The notes under the pieces were generated by a model. That model saw nothing but the letters and a program-made list of their open reading frames with translations, was not told the DNA's origin and did not search any database. A stretch of DNA of 38,595 nucleotides from an uncultured Oscillospiraceae bacterium (GTDB lineage: Bacteria; Bacillota; Clostridia; Oscillospirales; Acutalibacteraceae): assembly GCA_900547305.1 (NCBI GenBank), contig URGH01000017.1, positions 1-38,595 of the forward strand, given 5' to 3'. The position numbers and the translations under genes were made by a program. Shown piece by piece: positions 8,916-17,828 of this stretch; within the stretch, counting starts at the first letter, position 1; each line of letters opens with the position of its first letter.

Positions 8916-8945
8916 ATTATACCATAGCCGCAGCGGTTCTGTCAA
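8916..8945 (-). promoter_or_regulatory. Sigma-70-type promoter of the purine operon
   Basis: Minus-strand TTGACA (8945-8940) and TATAAT (8921-8916), both full consensus, are separated by 18 bases. Transcription would start near 8909, just upstream of the ZTP riboswitch. Confidence 0.88.
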
Positions 8946-9019
8946 GCGGTATTTTAAGGGATATGCCGAAAGAAAAACACTTAACATGTCAGTTTTATCT
9001 GCCGCGGCAATTTCAGGGC

Positions 9020-9048
9020 TTGAATTTCACGCAGAAATGCTGTATAAT
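9020..9048 (+). promoter_or_regulatory. Promoter of the GntR-type regulator and sortase
   Basis: TTGAAT (9020-9025) and TATAAT (9043-9048) are spaced by 17 bases on the plus strand, 87 bases before the first ATG of the regulator gene. The inverted repeat at 9057-9095 lies just downstream, over the expected transcription start. Confidence 0.8.
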
Positions 9049-9056
9049 AAAAATTG

Positions 9057-9095
9057 AAGATACATGTATGCTTAAATTACAGCAACATGTATCTT
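9057..9095. promoter_or_regulatory. Inverted-repeat operator, likely for the adjacent GntR-LacI-type regulator
   Basis: AAGATACATGT (9057-9067) is repeated in perfect inversion as ACATGTATCTT (9085-9095). Each arm is centred on the palindrome ACATGT, so it can be read either as one wide repeat or as two 10-bp operators with centres 25-26 bp apart. Position from +2 to +45 relative to the promoter predicts autorepression. Binding by the adjacent regulator is inferred from position only. Confidence 0.7.
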
Positions 9096-9134
9096 TACAA
9101 CCGAACGATATCGGCATATGTTGCTTTATAAAAA

Positions 9135-10229
9135 ATGAATAATACGGTGACGGTGTATATGAAAACAGAAAAGCTTTATCAGAAAATCAAGAACGAAATA
9201 CGGCTGGAGCTCGGCAAATACGGCCCGGGAGAATTTGTCAATACAGAGGTATCCTTGGCCGCTAAATACAATGTTAGCCGCCCTACGGTAAGAAAGGCGG
9301 TTGACGCGCTTGTAAGTGAGGGCGTGCTGAAAAGGATCGCCGGCAAGGGGCTTGTAATCCCCGATGATAACAATATTCCCGAAAGTCACAGCAAATCTAT
9401 TCTTATAGTGGTGAATATACAGAAAGAGGATGTCAACCTCTTTTCAAAATCCATATTGGGAATTATAGATTACGCAAACGAAACCGATTTTACTTACAAA
9501 ATAATAAATCAGGACGATAAGGAAAAGCGCAACCAAATTCTCCGTGAAATTAATTTCAAATCATATGCGGGCGCAATTGTTACCGCCTACGGTGACAGCA
9601 GCGACAAGGAAATGATAAACATTATCAAATCAAATAATCTTCCGCTTGTCCTTATTGATAACCCGCTCGACAAGGGCATATATAACTACGTTGTTGCGGA
9701 CGATTATACCGGCGGATACATGATAGGCGAACATTTAGGTAAACTGGGACATAAAAAAATTGCCTTTCTTTCCACGGTTAATCCCGCCAAAACCGTTGAA
9801 AACAGAATTTCGGGTATTACCGACGGTCTTGCGGCTTACGGCACGAAAATCGACTCAAAGGATATTGTACGGCTTACCGATGAAAAGGAAGCGGAAATAT
9901 ATATATCAAAAAGAATTTCATCTGGCAATTTCGATTACACCGCTATTGCCTGCTGCAACGATATTATGGCGCTTTATGTTTACAAGGCGCTTACAGCCCT
10001 CGGCTTTAATGTTCCGGGCGATATTTCCCTTACCGGCTTTGACGGCTCGCTCGGGGAAATACTTTCACCCGTAAATTTCACAACGGTAAATATTCCGGGC
10101 TATAAAATGGGCTATGAGGCGGCGCAGCTTTTAATAGACATGGTATTCAAAAAGACCGACGGCTGCAAAAAGCGGATACTTGACGTGGAATTTAAAAACG
10201 GCTGCACAACAGCGCCCGTAAACAGCTGA
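9135..10229 (+). CDS. GntR-family regulator with LacI-type sugar-binding sensor domain
   Basis: A 364-residue transcription factor of the AraR-like design. An N-terminal winged helix-turn-helix of the GntR type covers about 10-78 (SLAAKYNVSRPTVRKAVDAL, then a GKG wing). A LacI/periplasmic-binding-protein-like effector domain covers about 88-360, with DDYTGGYMIGEHLGKLGHKKIAF and a C-terminal GFDGS...LSPVNFTTVNIPGYKMG segment. Such proteins usually repress sugar-use genes and release DNA when a sugar binds. Its best-placed target is its own promoter. The glycosidase operon ending at 11143 is a possible second target. The start is uncertain: ATG 9135 and ATG 9159 both lack a good ribosome site, and the later one fits the family N-terminus well. 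Confidence 0.9.
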   Translation: MNNTVTVYMKTEKLYQKIKNEIRLELGKYGPGEFVNTEVSLAAKYNVSRPTVRKAVDALVSEGVLKRIAGKGLVIPDDNNIPESHSKSILIVVNIQKEDVNLFSKSILGIIDYANETDFTYKIINQDDKEKRNQILREINFKSYAGAIVTAYGDSSDKEMINIIKSNNLPLVLIDNPLDKGIYNYVVADDYTGGYMIGEHLGKLGHKKIAFLSTVNPAKTVENRISGITDGLAAYGTKIDSKDIVRLTDEKEAEIYISKRISSGNFDYTAIACCNDIMALYVYKALTALGFNVPGDISLTGFDGSLGEILSPVNFTTVNIPGYKMGYEAAQLLIDMVFKKTDGCKKRILDVEFKNGCTTAPVNS

Positions 10230-10253
10230 TATATCATTTCGGAGACATGTAAT

Positions 10254-11042
10254 ATGAAAAAAAGAATCAAGGCATTTTTTATAAAATTGAAAAATTACGT
10301 TTTAAACAATAAAAAAAGAACCGCGGTCATTCTTGCAAGCGCGGTTTCGGTTACGGTCTGCGCAATAATACTTATGAGCATTTTTATACCGAAAAAGAAT
10401 AATTTTGACGGATACAGAAATTTCAACGTTAAAGAAATAGTGCAGGACGGTATTGTTATTTCCGGCAACCCGGTTGATTTTCCGAAACTGAAAAAAGAAA
10501 ACCCCGATATATGCGCATGGATACGAATTGACGGCACGGCAATAGATTACCCGGTGCTCAGAAGCGATACGCTTGAGGAAGAGGATTTTTACCTTAATCA
10601 CGATTATAAAAAGAAAAACGCCTCGCACGGAGCCGTTTATATGCAGAAAATAAATGACGAAACCTTTATAAGCAACAACACCGTGCTTTACGGGCACGAT
10701 ATGCTTGACGGCTCAATGTTTGCAGATGTAAAAAAATACCGCAATCAGAGCTTTTTGGAGAAAAATCAGCAAATTAAAATTTACACTCCGAAAAGAATAC
10801 TTACATACAAAATTTTTTCGGCGTACAAAACCGATGACAGCAATATACTCGATACCTACAATTTTTACGACGAAGCGTCCTTTAATAAGTTTATAGAAGA
10901 CTGCAAAAAATCAAATGTCTGCGATAAATCGGTATCACCGAAATTCGGCGACAAACTTATAACGCTCAGTACCTGCACAGGCTCTGAAAGCGAAAGGTTT
11001 ATAGCGGTCGGCGTATTGCTTTCAAGCGTATTGACGAAATAG
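10254..11042 (+). CDS. Class B sortase
   Basis: A 262-residue membrane-anchored transpeptidase that attaches proteins carrying a C-terminal sorting motif to the cell wall. A lysine/arginine-rich N-terminus is followed by one membrane segment at about 23-45 (AVILASAVSVTVCAIILMSIF), giving the usual N-in topology. The catalytic triad is readable: His148 in LYGHDM, Cys241 in LSTCTGSE and Arg248 in SERFI. TLSTCTG and the length are typical of class B. ATG at 10254 has GGAG nine bases upstream and follows the regulator by 24 bases, so they are likely co-transcribed. No substrate is adjacent; the only sorting motif in the window is IPKTG in the protein encoded at 34925-38595. Confidence 0.93.
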   Translation: MKKRIKAFFIKLKNYVLNNKKRTAVILASAVSVTVCAIILMSIFIPKKNNFDGYRNFNVKEIVQDGIVISGNPVDFPKLKKENPDICAWIRIDGTAIDYPVLRSDTLEEEDFYLNHDYKKKNASHGAVYMQKINDETFISNNTVLYGHDMLDGSMFADVKKYRNQSFLEKNQQIKIYTPKRILTYKIFSAYKTDDSNILDTYNFYDEASFNKFIEDCKKSNVCDKSVSPKFGDKLITLSTCTGSESERFIAVGVLLSSVLTK

Positions 11043-11091
11043 ACGTTACACAGCGGCTTTGTTACCGACTCTGTATCAATTATATAAAATC

Positions 11092-11136
11092 AGCCTGTTG
11101 CTGTCGGTTTGACCGATAACAACAGGCTTTCGTTTT
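11092..11136. terminator. Two-way intrinsic terminator between convergent operons
   Basis: AGCCTGTTG (11092-11100) pairs with CAACAGGCT (11120-11128), with an inner TCGGT/ACCGA hairpin at 11104-11116. On the plus strand TTTCGTTTT follows; on the minus strand an ATTTTATAT run follows. It serves the sortase gene and the glycosidase operon, which end 49 and 7 bases away. Confidence 0.88.
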
Positions 11137-11142
11137 AATTAT

Positions 11143-13728
11143 TTAAAATATCTCCACAGTGGCAATTTTCCATTTTGTAAGTTTCAGTTCTATGCCGCCG
11201 TCGGTAATATCAAGCCTTGTTATTCTTCTGCCGTCAAGCTCGGTAAGGTATGCTTCCTTTGCAAAATCCGGAAGACTTACGCGCCCGCTCTTAGTTTCAT
11301 CCGACGCGTTAAAAAGCCTTATTTCCGTGTGCCCGTTATCAAGCGGCGCACAGGTTGTGTAAACAAACGCGGGCTCTTTAATTTCCATAAGCGGGCGGTA
11401 TTTTCCATAGCCTTTACCGACCGTATTATAGCTTAAAGGCGGGCATTGCAAAAAGTCAAGCCTGCGGCAGAGGGAGGCAAAATCCTCTTCTGCGCCGAAC
11501 GGAACTATTTGGTATTTAAAGGTCATTTTTTCAAGCAGCTGGCAGTCTGTGCCCGGCTTGTCTTCGCCTGTGGTGCGCCAAAAGCTCCTGAAAAGCGTTA
11601 AATCAATATCCCCGTTTTCGGCTGCGGCGCACTCGTGAATACCGTATGCCGAGAGAACCGCAAGCCCGCGCTTCCCGTCGGTTTTATACACTATACCCGA
11701 GGTCTGCCTTTCTGTAACGTCACATTCCTTCCAATCGGCGGTGGCGGTGTTTATTCCGCACCTGCGCTCTACCCTGCCGAACGGCTGATTAACAAAATAG
11801 GTGGGTGAAGTAATCCCCGTAGGGAATTTCACCTTTAAGCGGTGGTCCTTAACATTATTGTCAATTTCGGTTTCCACCGTTACAAATCTGTCGTTTTTCG
11901 CAAGGGTGACCGTGTTCTTTACAAAGAATTCCTTTGTTTTTGCAGAGCGGCGCTTAACGCCTGTGCAGTCCATATCTTCGGGCAGCAGCATTTTCTGCAG
12001 CGATTCAAATACTATTCTGTTGCAGTTGTTCTCTACAATGCTTATATACGCCTCGGTCGCCGTGGTTACACGGTCGTTTACGGGGTTTGAATGGAACCAG
12101 CCGTCCCCTATTTCGCCCTCGTCTGTAAGAGTGAGCAGGCGGCTGTATTTACAGCCTGTTTCAATATCCGTCAGGGTAAACGTACCGTCGGCAGAAAACG
12201 CTATTTCCAACTTTTCGCCCCTTGCCGAAAGCGGCGTGTACGGCATTTTTTCAAGATAGCGCGTAGGCGTATCAAAGGGCTTTACAACATACTCTGTAAC
12301 CGAGCATGCGCCGAGTTCCGCGTCAAAATTTATAACATAGCTGTTATAATCCTTCATATCCGAAATACCGTAGGGCACCTCGTTCCCGTCGGAATCATAA
12401 AGCCTGAACGCGGCTGTTTTTTCATAACCGAAGCCGTTGACATAGCGCGGGAAGTCATCCTCAAACCGTATTTCTGCGTTTATATTCCGCTTTGTTTTAT
12501 AGGGCAGAGGATTTAAAATTCTCAAAAGTTTAACTTCCCCGCCGCAGGAAACGCTGCTTTCGGCAAAGACAGATAAATCCCCGCACAGCAATTCCTCCGC
12601 CGAGCCTATAACGCGGTTGCAGATAAGCCTCGTTTGGTCAAAGCGGTACATCATATCGCGGTGAACCTGGTCTACCGAGCAGCCGCATATAGAATCATGC
12701 GGGTGATTAAGCAAAAGATACTTATTCGCAACCCTTAAAAAGCCCATGGGCAGCTTTGTAAGGCGCAAGCCGTAAAGCGGCGAAACCAGCTTTTCAAGCA
12801 AGGACTGGTTAATATCGTTATACTTCTTTACGGGGTATCTTGATGATAAAGTGTTTGAAATAAGATATTTGTAAAAGCCTTTCCCCTTTGCCGTTTCGGC
12901 AAGCTCGCCCTTTAATACCGGCATAAGGCTTACATATTCATCCTGCGCCTTATTTATTTCGTCAATACCCGTGTGGTATATTTCGGCGTCGGGGTATATT
13001 CTCCTGAGCGCGTTTAAATAACGGTCGGTATCATAGCGATAGCCCGAGTGGTCGCCCGCGTCAAAGCTCACCACCACGGGAACCTCGCCCGACATTTCTA
13101 TAAGCCCGTCGAAATATTCCTTTACCATTCTGTCAAACTCTTCATCCGATACATCCTCGGGAATACGGTTCGCAAAATCGGTGAAATCAAGGTAACCGCT
13201 TCGGTCCCGCAGTCTGTAGGCTGTAACCTCGCTGCCGTCGGGCGACTGCCAGCGGAAATTAGGCGGCGCGGTGTGTTCGTTTACACCCCTGCCGAGAACG
13301 GTATGGTAAAGCCCCATTCCCGCAAATATCTGCGGGGTTTGGCAGGCGTGCCCGAAAATATCGCATATATAGGCGTTTTTGGCGGGTTCTACGCCGTATT
13401 CTTCCCTTGCCTTTTTCATTCCGAGGCGCAGATTTTTAATAATGCTTTCGCCGCTTAATAAAAATTCGTCGGGCATATTATACCAGGGTCCTATAATTAT
13501 CTGACCGTTATTTATAAGCCGCGTCAGCTTTTCCCGCATTTCGGGGCATATTTCAAGATAATCGTCAAGCACAACTGTCTGACCGTCAAGGTGAAAGACC
13601 TCGTCCGGCTTTTTCAAAAGATTTTCAATTACCTCTGTCAGCATACCGACCAGCCTGTACCTAAAGCTCTGAAACGGCTCGTACCACTCTCTGTCCCAGT
13701 GCGTTCCGGAATGTATGAATATTTTCAT
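11143..13728 (-). CDS. GH38 alpha-mannosidase
   Basis: An 861-residue enzyme predicted to release alpha-linked mannose. The N-terminal zinc-binding motif THWDREW (His10, Asp12) opens the catalytic domain. The nucleophile region is ICDIFGHACQ (Asp123), and the zinc-binding LLNHPHDSICGCSVDQVHRDM lies further on. A long beta-rich C-terminal half fits the glycosyl hydrolase 38 C-terminal domains. No signal peptide is visible, so it should act in the cytoplasm on imported oligosaccharides. ATG at 13728 is used because AAGGAG (overlapping the GH20 stop) sits seven bases upstream; an in-frame ATG 18 bases earlier lacks a site. It is the last gene of the operon. Confidence 0.93.
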   Translation of the reverse strand: MKIFIHSGTHWDREWYEPFQSFRYRLVGMLTEVIENLLKKPDEVFHLDGQTVVLDDYLEICPEMREKLTRLINNGQIIIGPWYNMPDEFLLSGESIIKNLRLGMKKAREEYGVEPAKNAYICDIFGHACQTPQIFAGMGLYHTVLGRGVNEHTAPPNFRWQSPDGSEVTAYRLRDRSGYLDFTDFANRIPEDVSDEEFDRMVKEYFDGLIEMSGEVPVVVSFDAGDHSGYRYDTDRYLNALRRIYPDAEIYHTGIDEINKAQDEYVSLMPVLKGELAETAKGKGFYKYLISNTLSSRYPVKKYNDINQSLLEKLVSPLYGLRLTKLPMGFLRVANKYLLLNHPHDSICGCSVDQVHRDMMYRFDQTRLICNRVIGSAEELLCGDLSVFAESSVSCGGEVKLLRILNPLPYKTKRNINAEIRFEDDFPRYVNGFGYEKTAAFRLYDSDGNEVPYGISDMKDYNSYVINFDAELGACSVTEYVVKPFDTPTRYLEKMPYTPLSARGEKLEIAFSADGTFTLTDIETGCKYSRLLTLTDEGEIGDGWFHSNPVNDRVTTATEAYISIVENNCNRIVFESLQKMLLPEDMDCTGVKRRSAKTKEFFVKNTVTLAKNDRFVTVETEIDNNVKDHRLKVKFPTGITSPTYFVNQPFGRVERRCGINTATADWKECDVTERQTSGIVYKTDGKRGLAVLSAYGIHECAAAENGDIDLTLFRSFWRTTGEDKPGTDCQLLEKMTFKYQIVPFGAEEDFASLCRRLDFLQCPPLSYNTVGKGYGKYRPLMEIKEPAFVYTTCAPLDNGHTEIRLFNASDETKSGRVSLPDFAKEAYLTELDGRRITRLDITDGGIELKLTKWKIATVEIF

Positions 13729-13732
13729 GAAT

Positions 13733-15565
13733 TTACTCCTTTGCATTCATCGCTGCCGTGTAAGGCTTATCCAGCTTTTCAAGCGATTTATCAAGATAAC
13801 CGTATTTGTTCCTTTTAAGCCAGCAGATTTTAAAGCGGTTATAAACCGATTCCCTTTGCGCAGCGAAATCCTCAAGATATTTTTTCGCGGCGTTTGCGTC
13901 TCCGTCGCGCGTACAAACGTAGTAAAGCCCTATAAGCTGCATCCATGAAACCATATCCGCCGCTGTTTCAAGCTCCTCTTTTATAAGCGCGCCGTCCTCG
14001 CAGGCGGGATCTGCCTGCAAAAGCCTTTGCTTAATATCGGCAAAGTATTCGCGTATTCTTATAAAGTCCTTTGCCGCGGCGTTTTCTATAATTTTCGAGT
14101 CCCCGAAATCGCTCAGCATAAGGTGCATTGTAAATGTTATGTTAACCGGTTGCTTATATTCCGTTTGTCGGTAATCCCCCGCGTCAAGAACAATTTGTCC
14201 CATTTCCCCGCTCCTGTCCGAGAAAACCAGCCTGTCAAGAATTACGGCTATATCCTCAGAGTGCGAACCCGCACAGTTCCACGAATTAGCCGCCGCCCAC
14301 ACAATTCCCGGATACGAAACGCAAAGCGGCTGATGATGCCCGTTATCGCCCCAATCGGTGCATAAAATACCCAGCGCGCCGTATTTAAGACCGTTTACCG
14401 CCGCGGTTTTAATGTTATTTATCATGGTGGCGGTTCTGCCTGTAACCGAGTTCCACGTATTTGTACCCGGGCAGACAATATAATTAACACCCGACTCCTG
14501 CATCAGCTTACAGCTCTGCTCGGTAGGTTCAAAATCATCATATCCCCATTCAAGCACGGTAACATCCTGCGGCAGCTCGGGCAGCAGCTCGGGGTATTTT
14601 TTTATTATATCCCCCCACATAAGTATGCGCTTGCCGCGGCTCTTTGCCATTTCGTAAAGTTTCAGAATGTAATTAAGGTACACCCTGCCCGTTCCGATTT
14701 TTTCGCAAAGCTCGCGGCTCTTGCCCTTGCCGAGCTCGTTTGTTTCATCGCAGTTTATATTGTAAACGTCCGAACTGAAATAAGGCAACAGATCGTCCGC
14801 CATTTGTGTCACAAGCTCTAAAGACCGCTCGTCGGTCGGGTCGAGTATTTCGGGTTCCTTGAAGCCCCACGGGCCGTCGTCAAAGCCGTTCGGGCACTCC
14901 GCAAGACAGTTGTAATCGGTCTGCACCCACGGCCGCATATGCCCGAAATGATTTTGGCAGGGCACTAATTCTATCATGCGCTCTTTACAGTATTTATCAA
15001 TTAAAAACAGTTCTTCACCCGTTAAAAGCTCGCGGTTTTTCGTCATATTCGGGAATGAGGGGTACTCAAACGGCACGCCTTCCATATAAAGCTGAAACTG
15101 ATTATATTTAAACGCCGCCAGAATATCGATCATTTTATAAATCGTTTCCTTTTTCGGAATTTTACAGCGCGCCACATCAAGCATAAAGCCCCTGAACCCG
15201 AAATCGGGCTTATCCTCAATATGCAGAAAAGGCAGCGCGTAACCCGCCTGTTCAATTATCTGATTAAGGGTCATCATGCCGTAAAACGCGCCGTGTATAT
15301 CACCGTAGCATATAAAAATACCCTGTTTTGAAATATCTAAAATATATTCCTCTTTCCCGAGCGGTTTGCGGGTAAGGGTTATATCGGCGGGAGCATTTTT
15401 TACCTGTATTTTCATGCCGCCGAGCTTATAACCCTTTGCAATTATAAGCGGATTTAAAAGCTCGCCGCTGTCGGCGCTTATAACGCCCGCAGAGTCAAGT
15501 AAGAATGTTCCCTCGCCGTATTCCGTCTTTTTGGGTACGGGGCAAAATTTAATATCACTTCTCAT
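13733..15565 (-). CDS. GH20 beta-N-acetylhexosaminidase-like protein
   Basis: About 610 residues with the GH20 plan: an N-terminal alpha/beta domain (1-115), then a TIM barrel beginning DFGFRGFMLDVARCKIPKKETI. The neighbouring Asp-Glu pair used in substrate-assisted catalysis is seen as Asp273-Glu274 in YNINCDETNELG. A later WGDNGHHQP motif and a helical C-terminal region (about 470-600) follow. It would cleave terminal GlcNAc or GalNAc. It is divergent from the best-known hexosaminidases (NCDE rather than GGDE), so the exact sugar is uncertain. No signal peptide. ATG 15565 is preferred over ATG 15577, which abuts its AAAGG site; either start overlaps the GH78 gene. Confidence 0.87.
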   Translation of the reverse strand: MRSDIKFCPVPKKTEYGEGTFLLDSAGVISADSGELLNPLIIAKGYKLGGMKIQVKNAPADITLTRKPLGKEEYILDISKQGIFICYGDIHGAFYGMMTLNQIIEQAGYALPFLHIEDKPDFGFRGFMLDVARCKIPKKETIYKMIDILAAFKYNQFQLYMEGVPFEYPSFPNMTKNRELLTGEELFLIDKYCKERMIELVPCQNHFGHMRPWVQTDYNCLAECPNGFDDGPWGFKEPEILDPTDERSLELVTQMADDLLPYFSSDVYNINCDETNELGKGKSRELCEKIGTGRVYLNYILKLYEMAKSRGKRILMWGDIIKKYPELLPELPQDVTVLEWGYDDFEPTEQSCKLMQESGVNYIVCPGTNTWNSVTGRTATMINNIKTAAVNGLKYGALGILCTDWGDNGHHQPLCVSYPGIVWAAANSWNCAGSHSEDIAVILDRLVFSDRSGEMGQIVLDAGDYRQTEYKQPVNITFTMHLMLSDFGDSKIIENAAAKDFIRIREYFADIKQRLLQADPACEDGALIKEELETAADMVSWMQLIGLYYVCTRDGDANAAKKYLEDFAAQRESVYNRFKICWLKRNKYGYLDKSLEKLDKPYTAAMNAKE

Positions 15566-17813
15566 TCTTTTTCCCATCCTTTACCAATAGGTATTTTCCG
15601 CTGAGCAGCGGCATTTCAGTTTTTCCGTCTTCAAAGGTATATCCGTCCGAAACGGTTATTTTACCGAACGTATGCTCGGGTACGGTTATATCAAGAATAA
15701 TCTCCTGCCCGTTTCGCCGCCATTTTGAAGTTATTTTACCCACAGGCGATAAATAATACGCCTCGGCATGGGTTAAGGTTTTCGGAAAATGCGGGCATAT
15801 ATTTACCGAGTAAAGATTATCGCAGCAGGGATTATAGCATATTCCGCCAAGCGAGCTTATAAACCAATGGCTTATATCTCCCCAAAAGTGGTGGTTGAGC
15901 GAGGAAATTTTAGTTCCCTCCTCATAAAACTCCTCCCACAGAGTAGTGGCTCCCCTTGCCACCCAATTACCGTAAGAGGGGTATGTGCTTTGGGTTATCA
16001 TTTTGTAGGCCAAATCGGTATATCCGTACCTTGAAAGCACATGGAATAAAATTCTTCCGCCCAAAACGCCCAAACGCATATGGTCGTTATCTCTATGTAT
16101 TATGTTAACCAGCACCTCCGCCGCGCCCTTTTCCTCGTCGGCATGCAATATGCCGAAATAAAGCGCCATCGCCTGCGCGGTTTGGGTTTTGCTCATCATT
16201 GTAAAGGTTTTTGCGTTAAAGTATTTAAGCCTTATTGCCGCTTTCATTTTTTCGGCGTATTTATAAGCCGAGGCGGCGCTTTCCGCGTCTCCCAACAGCT
16301 CAAAAAGGTATCCGCACTTTTCAAAGGAATCCATTGTTATAAAGCTTGTTGTTATTTCAAGCGGACAATAGTAGTCCTCGGGGTCTCTGCCAGTAGGCAC
16401 AAAATCTCCCAGACCGTAGCAGGCGGTGCCGTCCCCTCTTATTGTGGATACCATAAAGCTCATATACCTCTTGATATATTCCCTGCCGTACTCGGCAAGG
16501 CTTAAATCTCCCCTGTATTTATATATAAAATAGGGCAGGTAAATAATTATTCCGTTCCACGCGGGGCCGTGACCCGAACCCCAGCCCGAAGTAGGCACAA
16601 TGCTTGAAACGCAGTTATCCTCCCGCATGGAAAGACAAATGTTTCTGTACCAATCTTTCAAGGATTTTTCCACCGATAAATTAAGCAGCATATGCTCCGC
16701 GGAGAGCACAACATCACCCGTCCAGCCGTTCTTTTCCCTGTGCGGGCAATCGGTCGGGAAATAATACATATTTGAAAGGGTGGAGCGCCGCGTTATTTCC
16801 TGCAATTTATTCGCGGTCGCGTCCGAGCAGTCAAAACCGCCCGCCTCTTTTAAATCGCTGTTAAACACCAGGTATGTCAACAAATCCGCGCACGCCTGTT
16901 CTTTTGTAATTCCCGTAACATAAACGTATCTGAAGCCGTGGTATGTAAAGTGCGGCACAAACACCTCTGTACCGCCGCCCCTGCATATATACGCGTCGTG
17001 CTGCGAATACCTGACATTTTTATCGCAGACTATATTTTCCTGAAAAAGTCTGCCGTCCTTTAAAACCTCGCCGAAATACATATCAACCCTCTGCCCTTTT
17101 CCGCCCGTTATTTTCAGGCGGCAGAGCCCGGCGGAATTAACGCCGAAATCGTAGATAAATCCGTCCCCCGACGGTAAAACGGCAACAGGCGGTATTTCCC
17201 CCGTTTTAACAATCGGCTCGGCAATAGGCGTTACCGCAGCGCCCTTTGGCGCAGCGGCTTTAATTGCGGGTTTCCAGCCGCTGTCATCAAAGTTCGGTGC
17301 GCACCAATCGGGTATTTCCTTATTTGCGTCGTATATTTCGCCCATACGCTCGTCGTCAAAAAGTATCGGCGAATCATGCGTTTTAAAGGTTTCGTCAGCC
17401 TCAAAGCAGAGCCTTTCGCCGTCCGAAAACGTTATTTCAGCATGCAGCGCCAATTTGGGCGCACTTCTGAAAGCGGTTTCGGTAAAGCCCCAGATATACC
17501 CGCCCACAGCGTTTAAAAAGCCGTTTCCGAGCAGCAAACCTATTACGTTTTCGCCGTTTCTCAGATAGGGCTTTATATTGTAGGTATCGTAATAAAGCAA
17601 ATCGTCGGGGTTGCTTATATACGGCGCCAAAAGCCCCTTTGTTATATTTACCCCATTTATGTAAAGCTCGTAAAAGCCCAGCCCGCACACGGTAATTTCC
17701 GCGGCAGTTACCGACCCTGCGCACACAAAGTTTTTTCTCAAAAGCGGCGCGGGAACGGGGTTATCTACCGTACCGTAACGCTCCGACGCGGATATGAATT
17801 TTTTTGAAAACAA
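15555..17813 (-). CDS. GH78 alpha-L-rhamnosidase
   Basis: A 752-residue enzyme expected to remove terminal alpha-L-rhamnose. N-terminal beta domains (FYELYINGVNITKG, about 40-140) precede an alpha/alpha barrel. Acidic residues lining the active site are in register with those of the characterised Bacillus RhaB, as recalled: Asp355, Glu360 and Asp367 in FPTDCPHREKNGWTGD, and the catalytic base candidate Glu627 in TTLWEEF, followed by SLNHHFWG. No signal peptide, so cytoplasmic. The start is TTG at 17813 with AAAGGAGAG eight bases upstream; it follows the DUF5054 gene stop by 15 bases. Confidence 0.93.
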   Translation of the reverse strand: MFSKKFISASERYGTVDNPVPAPLLRKNFVCAGSVTAAEITVCGLGFYELYINGVNITKGLLAPYISNPDDLLYYDTYNIKPYLRNGENVIGLLLGNGFLNAVGGYIWGFTETAFRSAPKLALHAEITFSDGERLCFEADETFKTHDSPILFDDERMGEIYDANKEIPDWCAPNFDDSGWKPAIKAAAPKGAAVTPIAEPIVKTGEIPPVAVLPSGDGFIYDFGVNSAGLCRLKITGGKGQRVDMYFGEVLKDGRLFQENIVCDKNVRYSQHDAYICRGGGTEVFVPHFTYHGFRYVYVTGITKEQACADLLTYLVFNSDLKEAGGFDCSDATANKLQEITRRSTLSNMYYFPTDCPHREKNGWTGDVVLSAEHMLLNLSVEKSLKDWYRNICLSMREDNCVSSIVPTSGWGSGHGPAWNGIIIYLPYFIYKYRGDLSLAEYGREYIKRYMSFMVSTIRGDGTACYGLGDFVPTGRDPEDYYCPLEITTSFITMDSFEKCGYLFELLGDAESAASAYKYAEKMKAAIRLKYFNAKTFTMMSKTQTAQAMALYFGILHADEEKGAAEVLVNIIHRDNDHMRLGVLGGRILFHVLSRYGYTDLAYKMITQSTYPSYGNWVARGATTLWEEFYEEGTKISSLNHHFWGDISHWFISSLGGICYNPCCDNLYSVNICPHFPKTLTHAEAYYLSPVGKITSKWRRNGQEIILDITVPEHTFGKITVSDGYTFEDGKTEMPLLSGKYLLVKDGKKNEK

Positions 17814-17828
17814 GCGGTATTCTCTCCT

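Noticed and set aside
8792..8945. A purine (guanine/adenine) riboswitch or PurR box before purE
   Set aside because: The leader lacks the purine aptamer core, and its GCCGACCGTCTGGGCA element is specific to the ZTP type. No paired PurR boxes were seen.
10240..10252. ACATGTA before the sortase ATG as a third operator of the regulator
   Set aside because: Only one half of the palindrome context is present, and it lies in the ribosome-binding spacer; chance is likely.
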